From NCBI GenBank assembly GCA_003166055.1, contig PMWR01000290.1:1-6862 (forward strand): a DNA stretch of 6,862 nt, in the 5' to 3' direction. Position 1 is the stretch's first letter, and each line of letters begins with the position of its first letter. The notes under the pieces are model-generated. The model was not told where the DNA came from. It ran no database searches and saw only the letters and a list, made by a program, of their open reading frames with translations. The position numbers were made by a program, and so were the translations under genes. Positions 1 through 5,726 of this stretch are shown here, piece after piece. The stretch comes from Acidobacteriaceae bacterium. GTDB taxonomy: Bacteria > Acidobacteriota > Terriglobia > Terriglobales > Acidobacteriaceae.

Positions 1-204
1 TACGAGCCGGGCGTCACCGGTCATCCCGGCGGCAAGGATGTGGAACTCCGCCTGATGTCGATGAAGGACAAATCCATCCGCGTTCTGTCCAGGCTCTTCG
101 GCGGGCAGGGAACCATCAACGTTCCGTCGTGGTCACCCGACGGCCTCAAACTCGCCTTCGTCAGTTATGAGCAGTTGCCCGAAGAAAGCCTGAACGCGAA
201 ATAG
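1..204 (+). CDS. C-terminal end of a PD40/TolB-type beta-propeller protein (5'-truncated)
   Basis: Frame 1 is open from the first base to a TAG at 202-204, giving 67 residues of a protein whose start lies outside the window. Residues 43-56 ([14 protein letters not shown]) are a clear PD40/WD40-like propeller strand, with the hallmark W-S-P-D-G followed by a hydrophobic strand. An earlier stretch (residues 15-31) could be the end of the preceding blade, where a reported value is listed. Proteins with such repeats include periplasmic TolB and many extracytoplasmic beta-propeller proteins; the fragment cannot tell these apart and the substrate or partner is unknown. The protein ends only 11 residues after the blade, as is usual when the last blade closes the propeller. 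It converges with the EAL-HDOD gene, with 193 bp between the stops. The family call is fairly sure; any specific function is not. Confidence 0.7.
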   Translation, partial: YEPGVTGHPGGKDVELRLMSMKDKSIRVLSRLFGGQGTINVPSWSPDGLKLAFVSYEQLPEESLNAK

Positions 205-256
205 CCGCCAGATCTTAAAGCATTTTCAACTCAAGCGTGAACAGAATCCGCCGTGC

Positions 257-292
257 CCCATCCATCGAGCGTCTTTTTGCTCGATGGGTGGG
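257..292. repeat. 14-bp-stem hairpin between convergent genes (REP-like palindrome)
   Basis: The left arm 257-270 (CCCATCCATCGAGC) pairs with the right arm 279-292 (GCTCGATGGGTGGG) over all 14 positions, with one G-T wobble, around an 8-base T-rich loop (GTCTTTTT). It lies between the stop of the PD40 gene (204) and the stop of the EAL-HDOD gene (398), where a bidirectional transcript end would be useful. No run of T follows the stem on either strand, so it is not a textbook intrinsic terminator. It may instead be a dispersed intergenic palindrome or a 3'-end stabilising hairpin. The structure is directly visible; its role is inferred. Confidence 0.7.
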
Positions 293-328
293 AGACCACA
301 ATGGCCAACCATCGGCCCTCGGGTCTTT

Positions 329-342
329 CCATCCTCCATCCT
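329..342. repeat. Two tandem copies of a 7-mer
   Basis: CCATCCT occurs twice back to back (329-335 and 336-342), followed by the looser GTTCCTT. Two units alone could be chance. It is listed because longer 7-bp-periodic arrays occur in the same position, 3' of minus-strand genes, at 2845-2879, 2923-2964 and 4771-4791. Confidence 0.3.
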
Positions 343-397
343 GTTCCTTATCAGCGAAGCGTGAGCCGATGGAATCATCTCAACCCATCCTCCGTGC

Positions 398-1705
398 TCA
401 TCCGGCAAAGTGCAGCGCCGTCTCCGCCCACACCACCGCCTCGGTGTAACAGCGCATCAGTTCTTCCCGATTCAGACCATAGGACTGTGCGATTGCATCG
501 CATCGCACCCATTCGCCCCGCTCGTGGCATTCGGTCCAGCGCAGAAGGCTGCTCTCCAGGCTCACCGCGCCCAGCAGCGCATCGCGAATCTGCTGCCGCA
601 GCGCCAGCGCCTGAACCAGGTCCCCCATCGGCATCCGCAGCATCGCCGGCAGCATGCTGAACATGCCTACCAGGTACTGTTCGCGCCGCTCAAGCGCGCA
701 CAACCCGGCCGCTAGTTCGCAAAAACAGGCCCGCACAAACGCCATGCGCAAAATCTCCGGCGGCTGATTCGTGTTCAATTCGCTGGTGATGGCCAGCATG
801 GCGATGCGCCGAAACACATCCTCGCCCACAATCACCAGCGCCGCCTCGATCGAACGCACCTCCTGGCGCACAGCGCATGCCGGCGAGTTCACCAGGCGCA
901 GCAGCCGGTAGGTCAGTGCGGCGTCCCGTTTCACCAATTGGCTCAACTGGTGCATGTCGATCGCCTCGCTCTGCAACAGTTGCAGAAGCTCCAGGTACGA
1001 CATCCGGTTGGCGGGAACCTTCCGGTTCTTCAGCAGAATCGGACGGCAGAAGTAGTACCCCTGAAACAGCGTGAAACCCTCAAGGCACGCCTGCTTGTAT
1101 TCCTCCTGTGTCTCCACTTTTTCCGCAACCATGGCCACGCACAGGTCGCCCAGACGCTGACGCAACTCCGCGCGACCTGCCGTGTCCAACTGCATGAAAT
1201 CCACCTTGATGTAGTCCGCCAGCTCCACCAGCGGCTCCATCCCCGGCCTCCAGCAAAAATCGTCCAGGGCCAGCCTGAAGCCTTCCGCCTTCAGCTTGCG
1301 GCACGCGTCAATCAGCTCCGGAGTTGGCTCAAGTGTCTCCAGGATCTCCAGCACCGTCATGCTCGGCGGAAGCACCTTCACCAGCTCTCCGGTCAGAGCC
1401 TCCCTGGTGCAGTTCACAAACGCGGGCAACCCGGCCGTCAGCTTCTCCAGGCCAAAGATCACCGTATTGTCCAGCATGGTGCGGGTCGCCAGGTCGCCGT
1501 CTCCGCGGAACGCCGCCTCAGGCCCCGCACGGAATAGCAGTTCGTAGCCGTGCACGCGCCCGCGCACATCCAGAATCGGTTGCCGCGCCACATACCGCAG
1601 GGCGCCGCCCGCTGGATCGGCCGGTGCCGGCTCGAACGGTGCCGGCTCAACCAGCGCCGATCTCGGGCATTTCGCCGCTATGCCTTCTGTCGCCATGCGC
1701 ACCAT
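398..1705 (-). CDS. EAL-HDOD domain signalling protein (YuxH-like)
   Basis: This 435-residue soluble protein joins an EAL domain (about 38-225) to an HDOD domain (about 230-430), an architecture known in YuxH-type regulators tied to cyclic-di-GMP signalling. In the EAL part the signature reads GYELLFR (E55), followed by FVN (N98), LEILE (E120/E123), LALDDF (D148, D149), YIKVDF (K167), AEKVET (E195) and LFQGYYF (Q215). Most metal- and substrate-binding positions are therefore present. The loop after DDF, normally GTGYSS, is CWRPGMEP, so phosphodiesterase activity is doubtful and the domain may only bind the nucleotide or a partner. The HDOD part shows DAALTYRLLRLVNSP (261-275), a protein-interaction helical domain without the HD metal pair. 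The N-terminal 37 residues are Pro/Ala-rich and probably disordered. The start at 1705 is the longest; Met4 (1696) is an equal alternative, since neither has a strong ribosome site. No signal peptide or membrane segment is seen. Confidence 0.93.
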   Translation of the reverse strand: MVRMATEGIAAKCPRSALVEPAPFEPAPADPAGGALRYVARQPILDVRGRVHGYELLFRAGPEAAFRGDGDLATRTMLDNTVIFGLEKLTAGLPAFVNCTREALTGELVKVLPPSMTVLEILETLEPTPELIDACRKLKAEGFRLALDDFCWRPGMEPLVELADYIKVDFMQLDTAGRAELRQRLGDLCVAMVAEKVETQEEYKQACLEGFTLFQGYYFCRPILLKNRKVPANRMSYLELLQLLQSEAIDMHQLSQLVKRDAALTYRLLRLVNSPACAVRQEVRSIEAALVIVGEDVFRRIAMLAITSELNTNQPPEILRMAFVRACFCELAAGLCALERREQYLVGMFSMLPAMLRMPMGDLVQALALRQQIRDALLGAVSLESSLLRWTECHERGEWVRCDAIAQSYGLNREELMRCYTEAVVWAETALHFAG

Positions 1706-1810
1706 CTCGAATGTCTTATCGGAGGTGCGCCGTTATCTAATCAACAATGCTCTACGGTGCGACAGTTTGAAAGGGGTAAGGAACAATAATCCAACCCTGT
1801 AACGGGCTTC

Positions 1811-1962
1811 ACAGGCTGCGGAAAAACTCCAACTCGACGTAGATGTGCGAAAGGGCACGACTTCAGTCGTGCCGTAAGTTACTTAGGACGAGAGAGCGGG
1901 CTTTAGCCCCTGCGTCATTTTCCCCGAATACAGCCAAAATCAGGTCTTTTTCCGCAGCCTGT
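1811..1962. mobile_element. MITE-like element with perfect 16-bp terminal inverted repeats
   Basis: ACAGGCTGCGGAAAAA at 1811-1826 is the exact reverse complement of 1947-1962, bounding 152 bp. Inside are two tight hairpins: GGCACGACT/AGTCGTGCC (1854-1862/1865-1873, loop TC) and GGGCT/AGCCC (1898-1902/1905-1909, loop TT). No open frame of meaningful length lies within. The right end directly abuts the TGA of fabG (1963-1965, minus strand). TC stands immediately outside both ends (1809-1810 and 1963-1964), which might be a 2-bp target duplication but is weak evidence. The form fits a non-autonomous miniature transposable element or a large structured intergenic repeat. As RNA downstream of fabG it could fold into one long-armed structure and protect or end the transcript. 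No transposase is nearby to explain mobility. Confidence 0.65.
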
Positions 1963-2712
1963 TCATCCCCCCATGAACATCCCACCGTTCACATCCAGCA
2001 CCTGGCCCGTAATATATCCCGCCGCATCCGACGCCAGAAACGCCACCGACTGCGCAATCTCCACATCCGTTCCCGCGCGCCCCAGCGGAATCTCCGCCAT
2101 CATCGCCGCGCGCACTTTCTCGTCCAGCACCGCCGTCATCGCTGTCTCAATGTAACCCGGCGCCACCGCGTTCACCGTAATGCCCCGCGAAGCCACCTCC
2201 CGCGCCAGCGACCGCGTCAGCCCGATCAGCCCCGCCTTCGACGCCGCGTAGTTCACCTGCCCGGCCTGCCCCGTCCGTCCCACCACGCTTGAGACATTGA
2301 TGATCCGGCCCCAGCGATTCTTCAGCATCGGCCGCAGCACCGCCTGGGTCAGCAAAAATGCGCCGGTCAGATTCGTCCCCAGCACAGCGTCCCAGTCCGC
2401 GCGCTTCATCGCCATCGCCAGCCCATCGCGCGTAATCCCCGCGTTGTTCACCAGGATCTCCACCTTGCCGAACCTTTCCAGCACCGCCTTCGCCCCCGCC
2501 TTGATCGATTCCTCGCTGGCCACATCCAGCGGAATCGCCGCCGCCTGTCCGCCTGCGGCCTCAATCTCCGCCACCGCCTCGGCCAGCTTCACCTCGTTGC
2601 GCGCCGCCAGCACCACTGTCGCCCCGGCCCGCGCCAGTTCCACCGCGCAAGCCCGTCCAATTCCCTGGCTAGCTCCCGTCACCAGCGCAATCCGCCCCTG
2701 CAAACTCGCCAT
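1963..2712 (-). CDS. fabG: 3-oxoacyl-ACP reductase FabG (SDR family)
   Basis: FabG reduces 3-oxoacyl-ACP to 3-hydroxyacyl-ACP with NADPH in the elongation cycle of cytoplasmic type II fatty acid synthesis. The 249-residue product is close to the family length. It carries the cofactor motif TGASQGIG (12-19), the adenine-ring motif NNAG (89-92), N114, S142, Y155 and K159. The last four are spaced as in E. coli FabG (N110, S138, Y151, K155), with a uniform offset of four. VAPGYIET (183-190) and the C-terminal GGMFMGG are also typical. R38 after the second strand fits NADPH use. The frame is open further upstream to 2778, but MASLQGRIALVTG is the normal FabG beginning and the extra 22 residues are basic and unlike the family, so 2712 is chosen. 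It is not next to other fab genes, so a related SDR reductase for another acyl or polyhydroxyalkanoate substrate cannot be excluded. Confidence 0.93.
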   Translation of the reverse strand: MASLQGRIALVTGASQGIGRACAVELARAGATVVLAARNEVKLAEAVAEIEAAGGQAAAIPLDVASEESIKAGAKAVLERFGKVEILVNNAGITRDGLAMAMKRADWDAVLGTNLTGAFLLTQAVLRPMLKNRWGRIINVSSVVGRTGQAGQVNYAASKAGLIGLTRSLAREVASRGITVNAVAPGYIETAMTAVLDEKVRAAMMAEIPLGRAGTDVEIAQSVAFLASDAAGYITGQVLDVNGGMFMGG

Positions 2713-2763
2713 ATATCTCTGGTCAACCTTGCGCGCACAACGCCCCGCGCCCTTCCGTCCCCC

Positions 2764-2769
2764 ATTATA
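2764..2769 (-). promoter_or_regulatory. Candidate -10 box for fabG
   Basis: Read on the minus strand, 2769-2764 is a perfect TATAAT, about 50 bp upstream of the fabG start. No good -35 box sits at 16-18 bp; TTGAGA at 2785-2780 is only 10 bp away. The perfect 8-bp palindrome GTGCGCAC (2771-2778) lies just upstream of the -10 and could be an operator half or chance. If real, the promoter argues against the longer reading of fabG, because transcription would start inside that extension. Confidence 0.35.
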
Positions 2770-2844
2770 AGTGCGCACATCTCAACCGTTCGCGGCAAGC
2801 AACAAGCTCAACCACGCGCTGAATCTTTCGCTTGGAATCCCAAC

Positions 2845-2879
2845 CTGCCATCTGTCATCTGCAACCTGTAATCTGCTTC
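2845..2879. repeat. Heptamer array A (five degenerate 7-bp units)
   Basis: Successive 7-bp units all begin with CTG: CTGCCAT, CTGTCAT, CTGCAAC, CTGTAAT, CTGCTTC. The periodicity is exact but the last four bases of each unit drift. It lies just beyond the intrinsic terminator of the DUF4382 gene, in the spacer between that gene and fabG, whose start lies further left. Confidence 0.6.
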
Positions 2880-2884
2880 TACGC

Positions 2885-2922
2885 ACAAGAAAACGCCGGA
2901 GCCGCATAATGCAGCTCCGGCG
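2885..2922 (-). terminator. Intrinsic terminator of the DUF4382 lipoprotein gene
   Basis: On the minus strand CGCCGGAGC (2922-2914) pairs perfectly with GCTCCGGCG (2902-2894), a 9-bp GC-rich stem around an 11-base loop that may close by two more pairs. It is followed directly by TTTTCTTGT (2893-2885). It sits 51 bp after the stop of the lipoprotein gene and in the right orientation to end its transcript before fabG. Confidence 0.78.
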
Positions 2923-2964
2923 CTTACAACTTACAATTGACAATTGACAACTTACAACTGAAAA
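2923..2964. repeat. Heptamer array B (six degenerate 7-bp units)
   Basis: Six uninterrupted 7-bp units run in the order CTTACAA, CTTACAA, TTGACAA, TTGACAA, CTTACAA, CTGAAAA, then a partial CTG. The array fills the space between the lipoprotein stop codon and its terminator stem, so it would be transcribed as 3'-untranslated RNA. Its A/T-rich composition stands out from the GC-rich surroundings. Confidence 0.75.
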
Positions 2965-2973
2965 CTGCCTTTC

Positions 2974-4389
2974 CTACTCGAGCGCGTCCACGTAGTGCGC
3001 CAGCAATATCGTGTTCCCTGACGTTGGATCCTTCAGCAGCAGACCGACCACGCGCACATTGCCGGTCACGTCACTCACCCCGGTCAAGCCATCCCGGAAA
3101 TCTGTTTTGGCTGCCGTGTAGACCGTCACCGTCTGCGGAATCAGCACGCCGGCAAAGCCGTTGATCTTCATCTGGAATGTTCCGTTCGCCGTGTCCGCGC
3201 TGTTGGCCACCACCGTGCCGTTAAAGCCCCAGTGCCGCAGCACCACGCGCTTCACCGTCACTGCGCCGGCGTTGGCCGCGCCCGTCGCCGGTCCGCCCAC
3301 CGATACATGCTGACCCGGCAAAAGCTGGCTTGAGTTGAAGAGGAACTGCGTCAGCGGATTATGCCACCAGTAAATAAAGAACTTCTCGTTCCCGCTCAGA
3401 TCGACAGTCGCAATCTGTCCCAGCGTGATCCCGGTCGTCGTCGGCAGCAATCCGCGCACATACAGGTCAAAGCTGCTCGCTGTTCCTGATGCCGGCTGAA
3501 CGTAGGTAATCTGTCCGCCCGCATAGAAGCCATCCTGTGAAAGAATCCCCACATCGTCGGCATCCAGCGTCTGGTCCACTTTGTCCAGCACGCCCGACAC
3601 CGTCACAATGCTGCTGGTCGTCAGTTCGCTGATGCTCTCGCCGTTCTCCCACTCAGTTTGCCCGTTCACATTAATGGTGAACTGCTCGCCGTGAGGCCCT
3701 TGCACAACAAACGACTGTCCGCTCGCGTTCACGCTCACCACCGCCGCATCGAAGCAGTCGACGTAGGCGCCGGCGTCGCCAATCCCTACCGCCTTCACAT
3801 CGAACGTCGGCGTTACACCACCTGTGATGGCTCCGCTTCCGTCCACCACGATCGTCTTGCGCAGATCCAGGTCCACGCGCAGCCCAACCGGCTCACCCTG
3901 TGCAACCACCAGCGGCGAAGCCAGGGTTGCCGTATACGTATACGTGGCTACCGAGGAGGGATAAACCGCATTTTCCGTTTGTATGGTTGGCGGCCCGCTC
4001 GCCGGCACGTTCAGATACCCGATGGCCGCGCTGCCCAGCGTGATTGAAATGCTGGTATACGTCCCGACCGGCACATCGTTCAGGTCAACCAGCGCCTGCA
4101 GCCCGTTATACCGAGCGAAATCCACTGTCGGCGTGCCGCTGATCAGGGGCACGCTGTTCCCGCTCGCGTTCACTGCGTTCACACTTTGCACCTGCACCGC
4201 AAACGAAACCACGCTCGCCATCGGCGCGTCCGTGCCCACCACAAACGCCGGTGCGGTCTCGGTTACCGGAGTTGTAGTTGTAGTCGTATTCTGGTTCGAT
4301 CCGCTGCTGCAGCCTGCCGCCGCCAAACCGGCAGCCATCAGCAAAATCAATGCGCTCGTTGAAAATCTGCGCTGCGTCATGGTTTCCAT
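2974..4389 (-). CDS. DUF4382-containing lipoprotein with a DUF5666-like region
   Basis: The 471-residue product begins with a lipoprotein signal: basic QRR (6-8), hydrophobic 12-25, and a lipobox ending in Cys27 (LAAAGC), so it should be lipid-anchored in the envelope. A Ser/Asn/Thr linker with six consecutive Thr (35-40) follows. Residues about 48-205 resemble DUF4382, with VGTDAP (51-56), the DFARYNGLQALVDLNDVPVGTY stretch (90-111, written in parts elsewhere) and an all-beta pattern. Residues about 215-285 (VVSVNASG, SIVTVSGVLD) look like a DUF5666-type small beta domain. The remaining part to 471 is also beta-rich and unrecognised. The molecular function of these families is unknown; secreted carbohydrate- or surface-related roles are only guesses. 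The start at 4389 has AAAGGTG nine bases upstream, a usable ribosome site; Met4 is less well placed. It is monocistronic by its own terminator. Confidence 0.85.
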   Translation of the reverse strand: METMTQRRFSTSALILLMAAGLAAAGCSSGSNQNTTTTTTPVTETAPAFVVGTDAPMASVVSFAVQVQSVNAVNASGNSVPLISGTPTVDFARYNGLQALVDLNDVPVGTYTSISITLGSAAIGYLNVPASGPPTIQTENAVYPSSVATYTYTATLASPLVVAQGEPVGLRVDLDLRKTIVVDGSGAITGGVTPTFDVKAVGIGDAGAYVDCFDAAVVSVNASGQSFVVQGPHGEQFTINVNGQTEWENGESISELTTSSIVTVSGVLDKVDQTLDADDVGILSQDGFYAGGQITYVQPASGTASSFDLYVRGLLPTTTGITLGQIATVDLSGNEKFFIYWWHNPLTQFLFNSSQLLPGQHVSVGGPATGAANAGAVTVKRVVLRHWGFNGTVVANSADTANGTFQMKINGFAGVLIPQTVTVYTAAKTDFRDGLTGVSDVTGNVRVVGLLLKDPTSGNTILLAHYVDALE

Positions 4390-4580
4390 AATCGGTCACA
4401 CCTTTCTGATGTTGTCTCATTTCAGGGGTTGTGTAACTCATGCAATGTGAAAGTCGCATAAGTCCATTAGTACGTTTCGTTCAGAGATTCTTCCTGAGGC
4501 CGCCAAAGGCCGCACGCAGGCGCAATCCCGCATTACCTCTCATGCTTTCAAGAAGAGAATCAACTGCAGAAGTTTCTCGA

Positions 4581-4596
4581 TTCGTGCTCGCACGAA
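4581..4596. repeat. 16-bp palindrome, possible operator
   Basis: TTCGTGC (4581-4587) and GCACGAA (4590-4596) are perfect reverse complements separated by two bases. The two-base gap is too tight for a full RNA hairpin, so a dimeric DNA-binding protein site is the more natural reading. It is about 190 bp upstream of the lipoprotein start, rather far for a simple operator. Confidence 0.3.
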
Positions 4597-4770
4597 CTCG
4601 TTGCCGAATTGCATCAGCTGCGGTTGGATAAGAGCACATGAGTCAGCACGAAGAGATCTTCGAGGCTCAACAAACCGTCTACCGCGATAACCCACCGTCG
4701 TTCGAAAAGTTGTGCAAAGTCAGTCTGGGTTTGTGAAGTTAGTTTGAATCGAAGATTGCTTTTTAGTAAT

Positions 4771-4791
4771 CCCTACTCCCTATTCCCTGCT
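4771..4791. repeat. Heptamer array C (three 7-bp units)
   Basis: CCCTACT, CCCTATT and CCCTGCT follow each other without interruption, ending four bases before the stop-codon complement of the DUF2071 gene (4796-4798). All units share CCCT at the start and T at the end. Its place directly 3' of a minus-strand gene matches arrays A and B. Confidence 0.55.
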
Positions 4792-4795
4792 TCTC

Positions 4796-5605
4796 TCACC
4801 CCAGGGGCGTCACCGTCGCTGTCACCTGCCTGCCCGCCATCGCCGGTCTCACCACTTCCGCCGGCCACAGATACACTGCCAATCGCCGCGAGTAGTGCAG
4901 CACCGGCTCAATCGCCGGCAAATCGATCCCAAACCCATCCGCCAGATCGTTGCGCTCAATGTCCGCTTCCGCCTCCTCCAGCGGCCACGGAACATGATGC
5001 ACATTCGCCCGAACCACCTGTCCCGCCCTGTTTTGCGAGAACAAACAATAACGCTCCGTCAGAAAATACTCCAGCGACCCGCTCCGGCTCTCCGCCAGCT
5101 TTCGCGTTGGACCGAGGCCCCGGTAGCGCGCTTTGAAGATGACCGGCCGTTTGCTCCAATGGCGCCTGCTATAAAAATCGAACTCCCGCTCTGACCGCTG
5201 TTCGAGCTTCATCTCCGCCCAGTAGTACGGCAGATGATAAAACGTCCGCGCCACCCCCACCGCCAGCAGGTTTCTCGCGTCCAGCGACAGAAAATAAACT
5301 CCCCGCGCGCCCGTATAAGGCTCGCGCACATACGTCCGCAAGTTCAGTTCCGGAAAGCTCCGCACCCCCGGCAACGACGGCACTCCGCGCATCTTGATCC
5401 GGTCCATCCAGAACGGCACAATCCCCAGCCATGCCGATCCCTGGTAGGTGTCCACCTGCAAGCCCTCGGGCAACAGCGCCGCCACCTGCGCAGCCGCCAC
5501 GGGCCAATGCGCAAACAGCAGATCGTTCCATCGTTGCGTCAAGGCCCAGCGCCCCGAGGGCAATGGCCGCGGCCTCTGCGACGTCCTTACCTGAAACTCC
5601 TGCAT
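4796..5605 (-). CDS. DUF2071 (YqjF-like) family protein
   Basis: This 269-residue soluble protein matches the DUF2071/YqjF family, which is related in fold to acetoacetate decarboxylase but has no established reaction. Typical stretches are QRWNDLLFAHWPV (24-36), LPEGLQVDTYQGSAWLGIVP (45-64), FPELNLRTYV (84-93), GVYFLSLDA (102-110), ARTFYHLPYYWAEM (119-132), SLEYFLTERYCLFS (177-190) and HHVPWPL (203-209). No signal peptide or transmembrane segment is seen. The frame is open to 5764, but the upstream 53 residues would overlap the divergent ThyX-like start and do not resemble the family. The ATG at 5605 has AGGG seven bases upstream and gives the normal length, so it is preferred. It is transcribed away from the ThyX-like gene. 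No intrinsic terminator follows its stop; only heptamer array C does. Confidence 0.85.
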   Translation of the reverse strand: MQEFQVRTSQRPRPLPSGRWALTQRWNDLLFAHWPVAAAQVAALLPEGLQVDTYQGSAWLGIVPFWMDRIKMRGVPSLPGVRSFPELNLRTYVREPYTGARGVYFLSLDARNLLAVGVARTFYHLPYYWAEMKLEQRSEREFDFYSRRHWSKRPVIFKARYRGLGPTRKLAESRSGSLEYFLTERYCLFSQNRAGQVVRANVHHVPWPLEEAEADIERNDLADGFGIDLPAIEPVLHYSRRLAVYLWPAEVVRPAMAGRQVTATVTPLG

Positions 5606-5726
5606 GACCCAACCCTGCCTGATCGGTCTCGTGTTTCCGTCACCCTTAACGACGAAGGAACCGTTGTCCAGGATGCAGATTCGCGCGTGTACCCTAATGC
5701 CGTATTCTGTTCGCGAGCCATCATCC
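5606..5726. promoter_or_regulatory. Divergent promoter region, DUF2071 gene / ThyX-like gene
   Basis: The 121 bp between the two divergent start codons must hold promoters for both genes unless each is read from elsewhere. I find no convincing -35/-10 pair on either strand; TTGTCC at 5664 and TACCCT at 5690 are 20 bp apart and poor. The call rests on gene arrangement only. Confidence 0.4.

Larger units (their letters stand above)
4390..4795. other. 406-bp intergenic region without a convincing gene
   Basis: This holds the upstream region of the lipoprotein gene and the 3' region of the DUF2071 gene. I see no recognisable riboswitch, tRNA or clear promoter. It contains a 16-bp palindrome (4581-4596), a GGCCGC direct repeat (4498-4503, 4508-4513) and a heptamer array at its right edge. 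On the plus strand, a frame open from 4498 to the TGA at 4639-4641 lacks an ATG or GTG start. It overlaps by ATGA a 32-codon frame (4638-4736, MSQHEEIFEAQQ...). Both look mildly protein-like and may be the remains of a decayed gene, but this is weak. Confidence 0.4.

Noticed and set aside
938..1537. A 199-codon open frame on the plus strand
   Set aside because: It lies wholly opposite the EAL-HDOD gene, is rich in His, Gln, Arg and Leu as antisense frames of GC-rich genes are, and matches no family I know.
1713..1723. Sigma-28-like -10 (CCGATAA) ahead of the EAL-HDOD gene
   Set aside because: No TAAA-type -35 sits 15 bp upstream, and the transcript would start almost at the start codon.
2713..2778. 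N-terminal extension of FabG to 2778
   Set aside because: The extra 22 residues are unlike any FabG N-terminus, and a TATAAT box lies within the extended frame.
2845..2964. CRISPR array
   Set aside because: Units are 7 bp with no spacers and no cas genes are present.
4390..4795. Riboswitch or structured leader for the lipoprotein gene
   Set aside because: I find no recognisable conserved core or a terminator/antiterminator pair ahead of the start codon.
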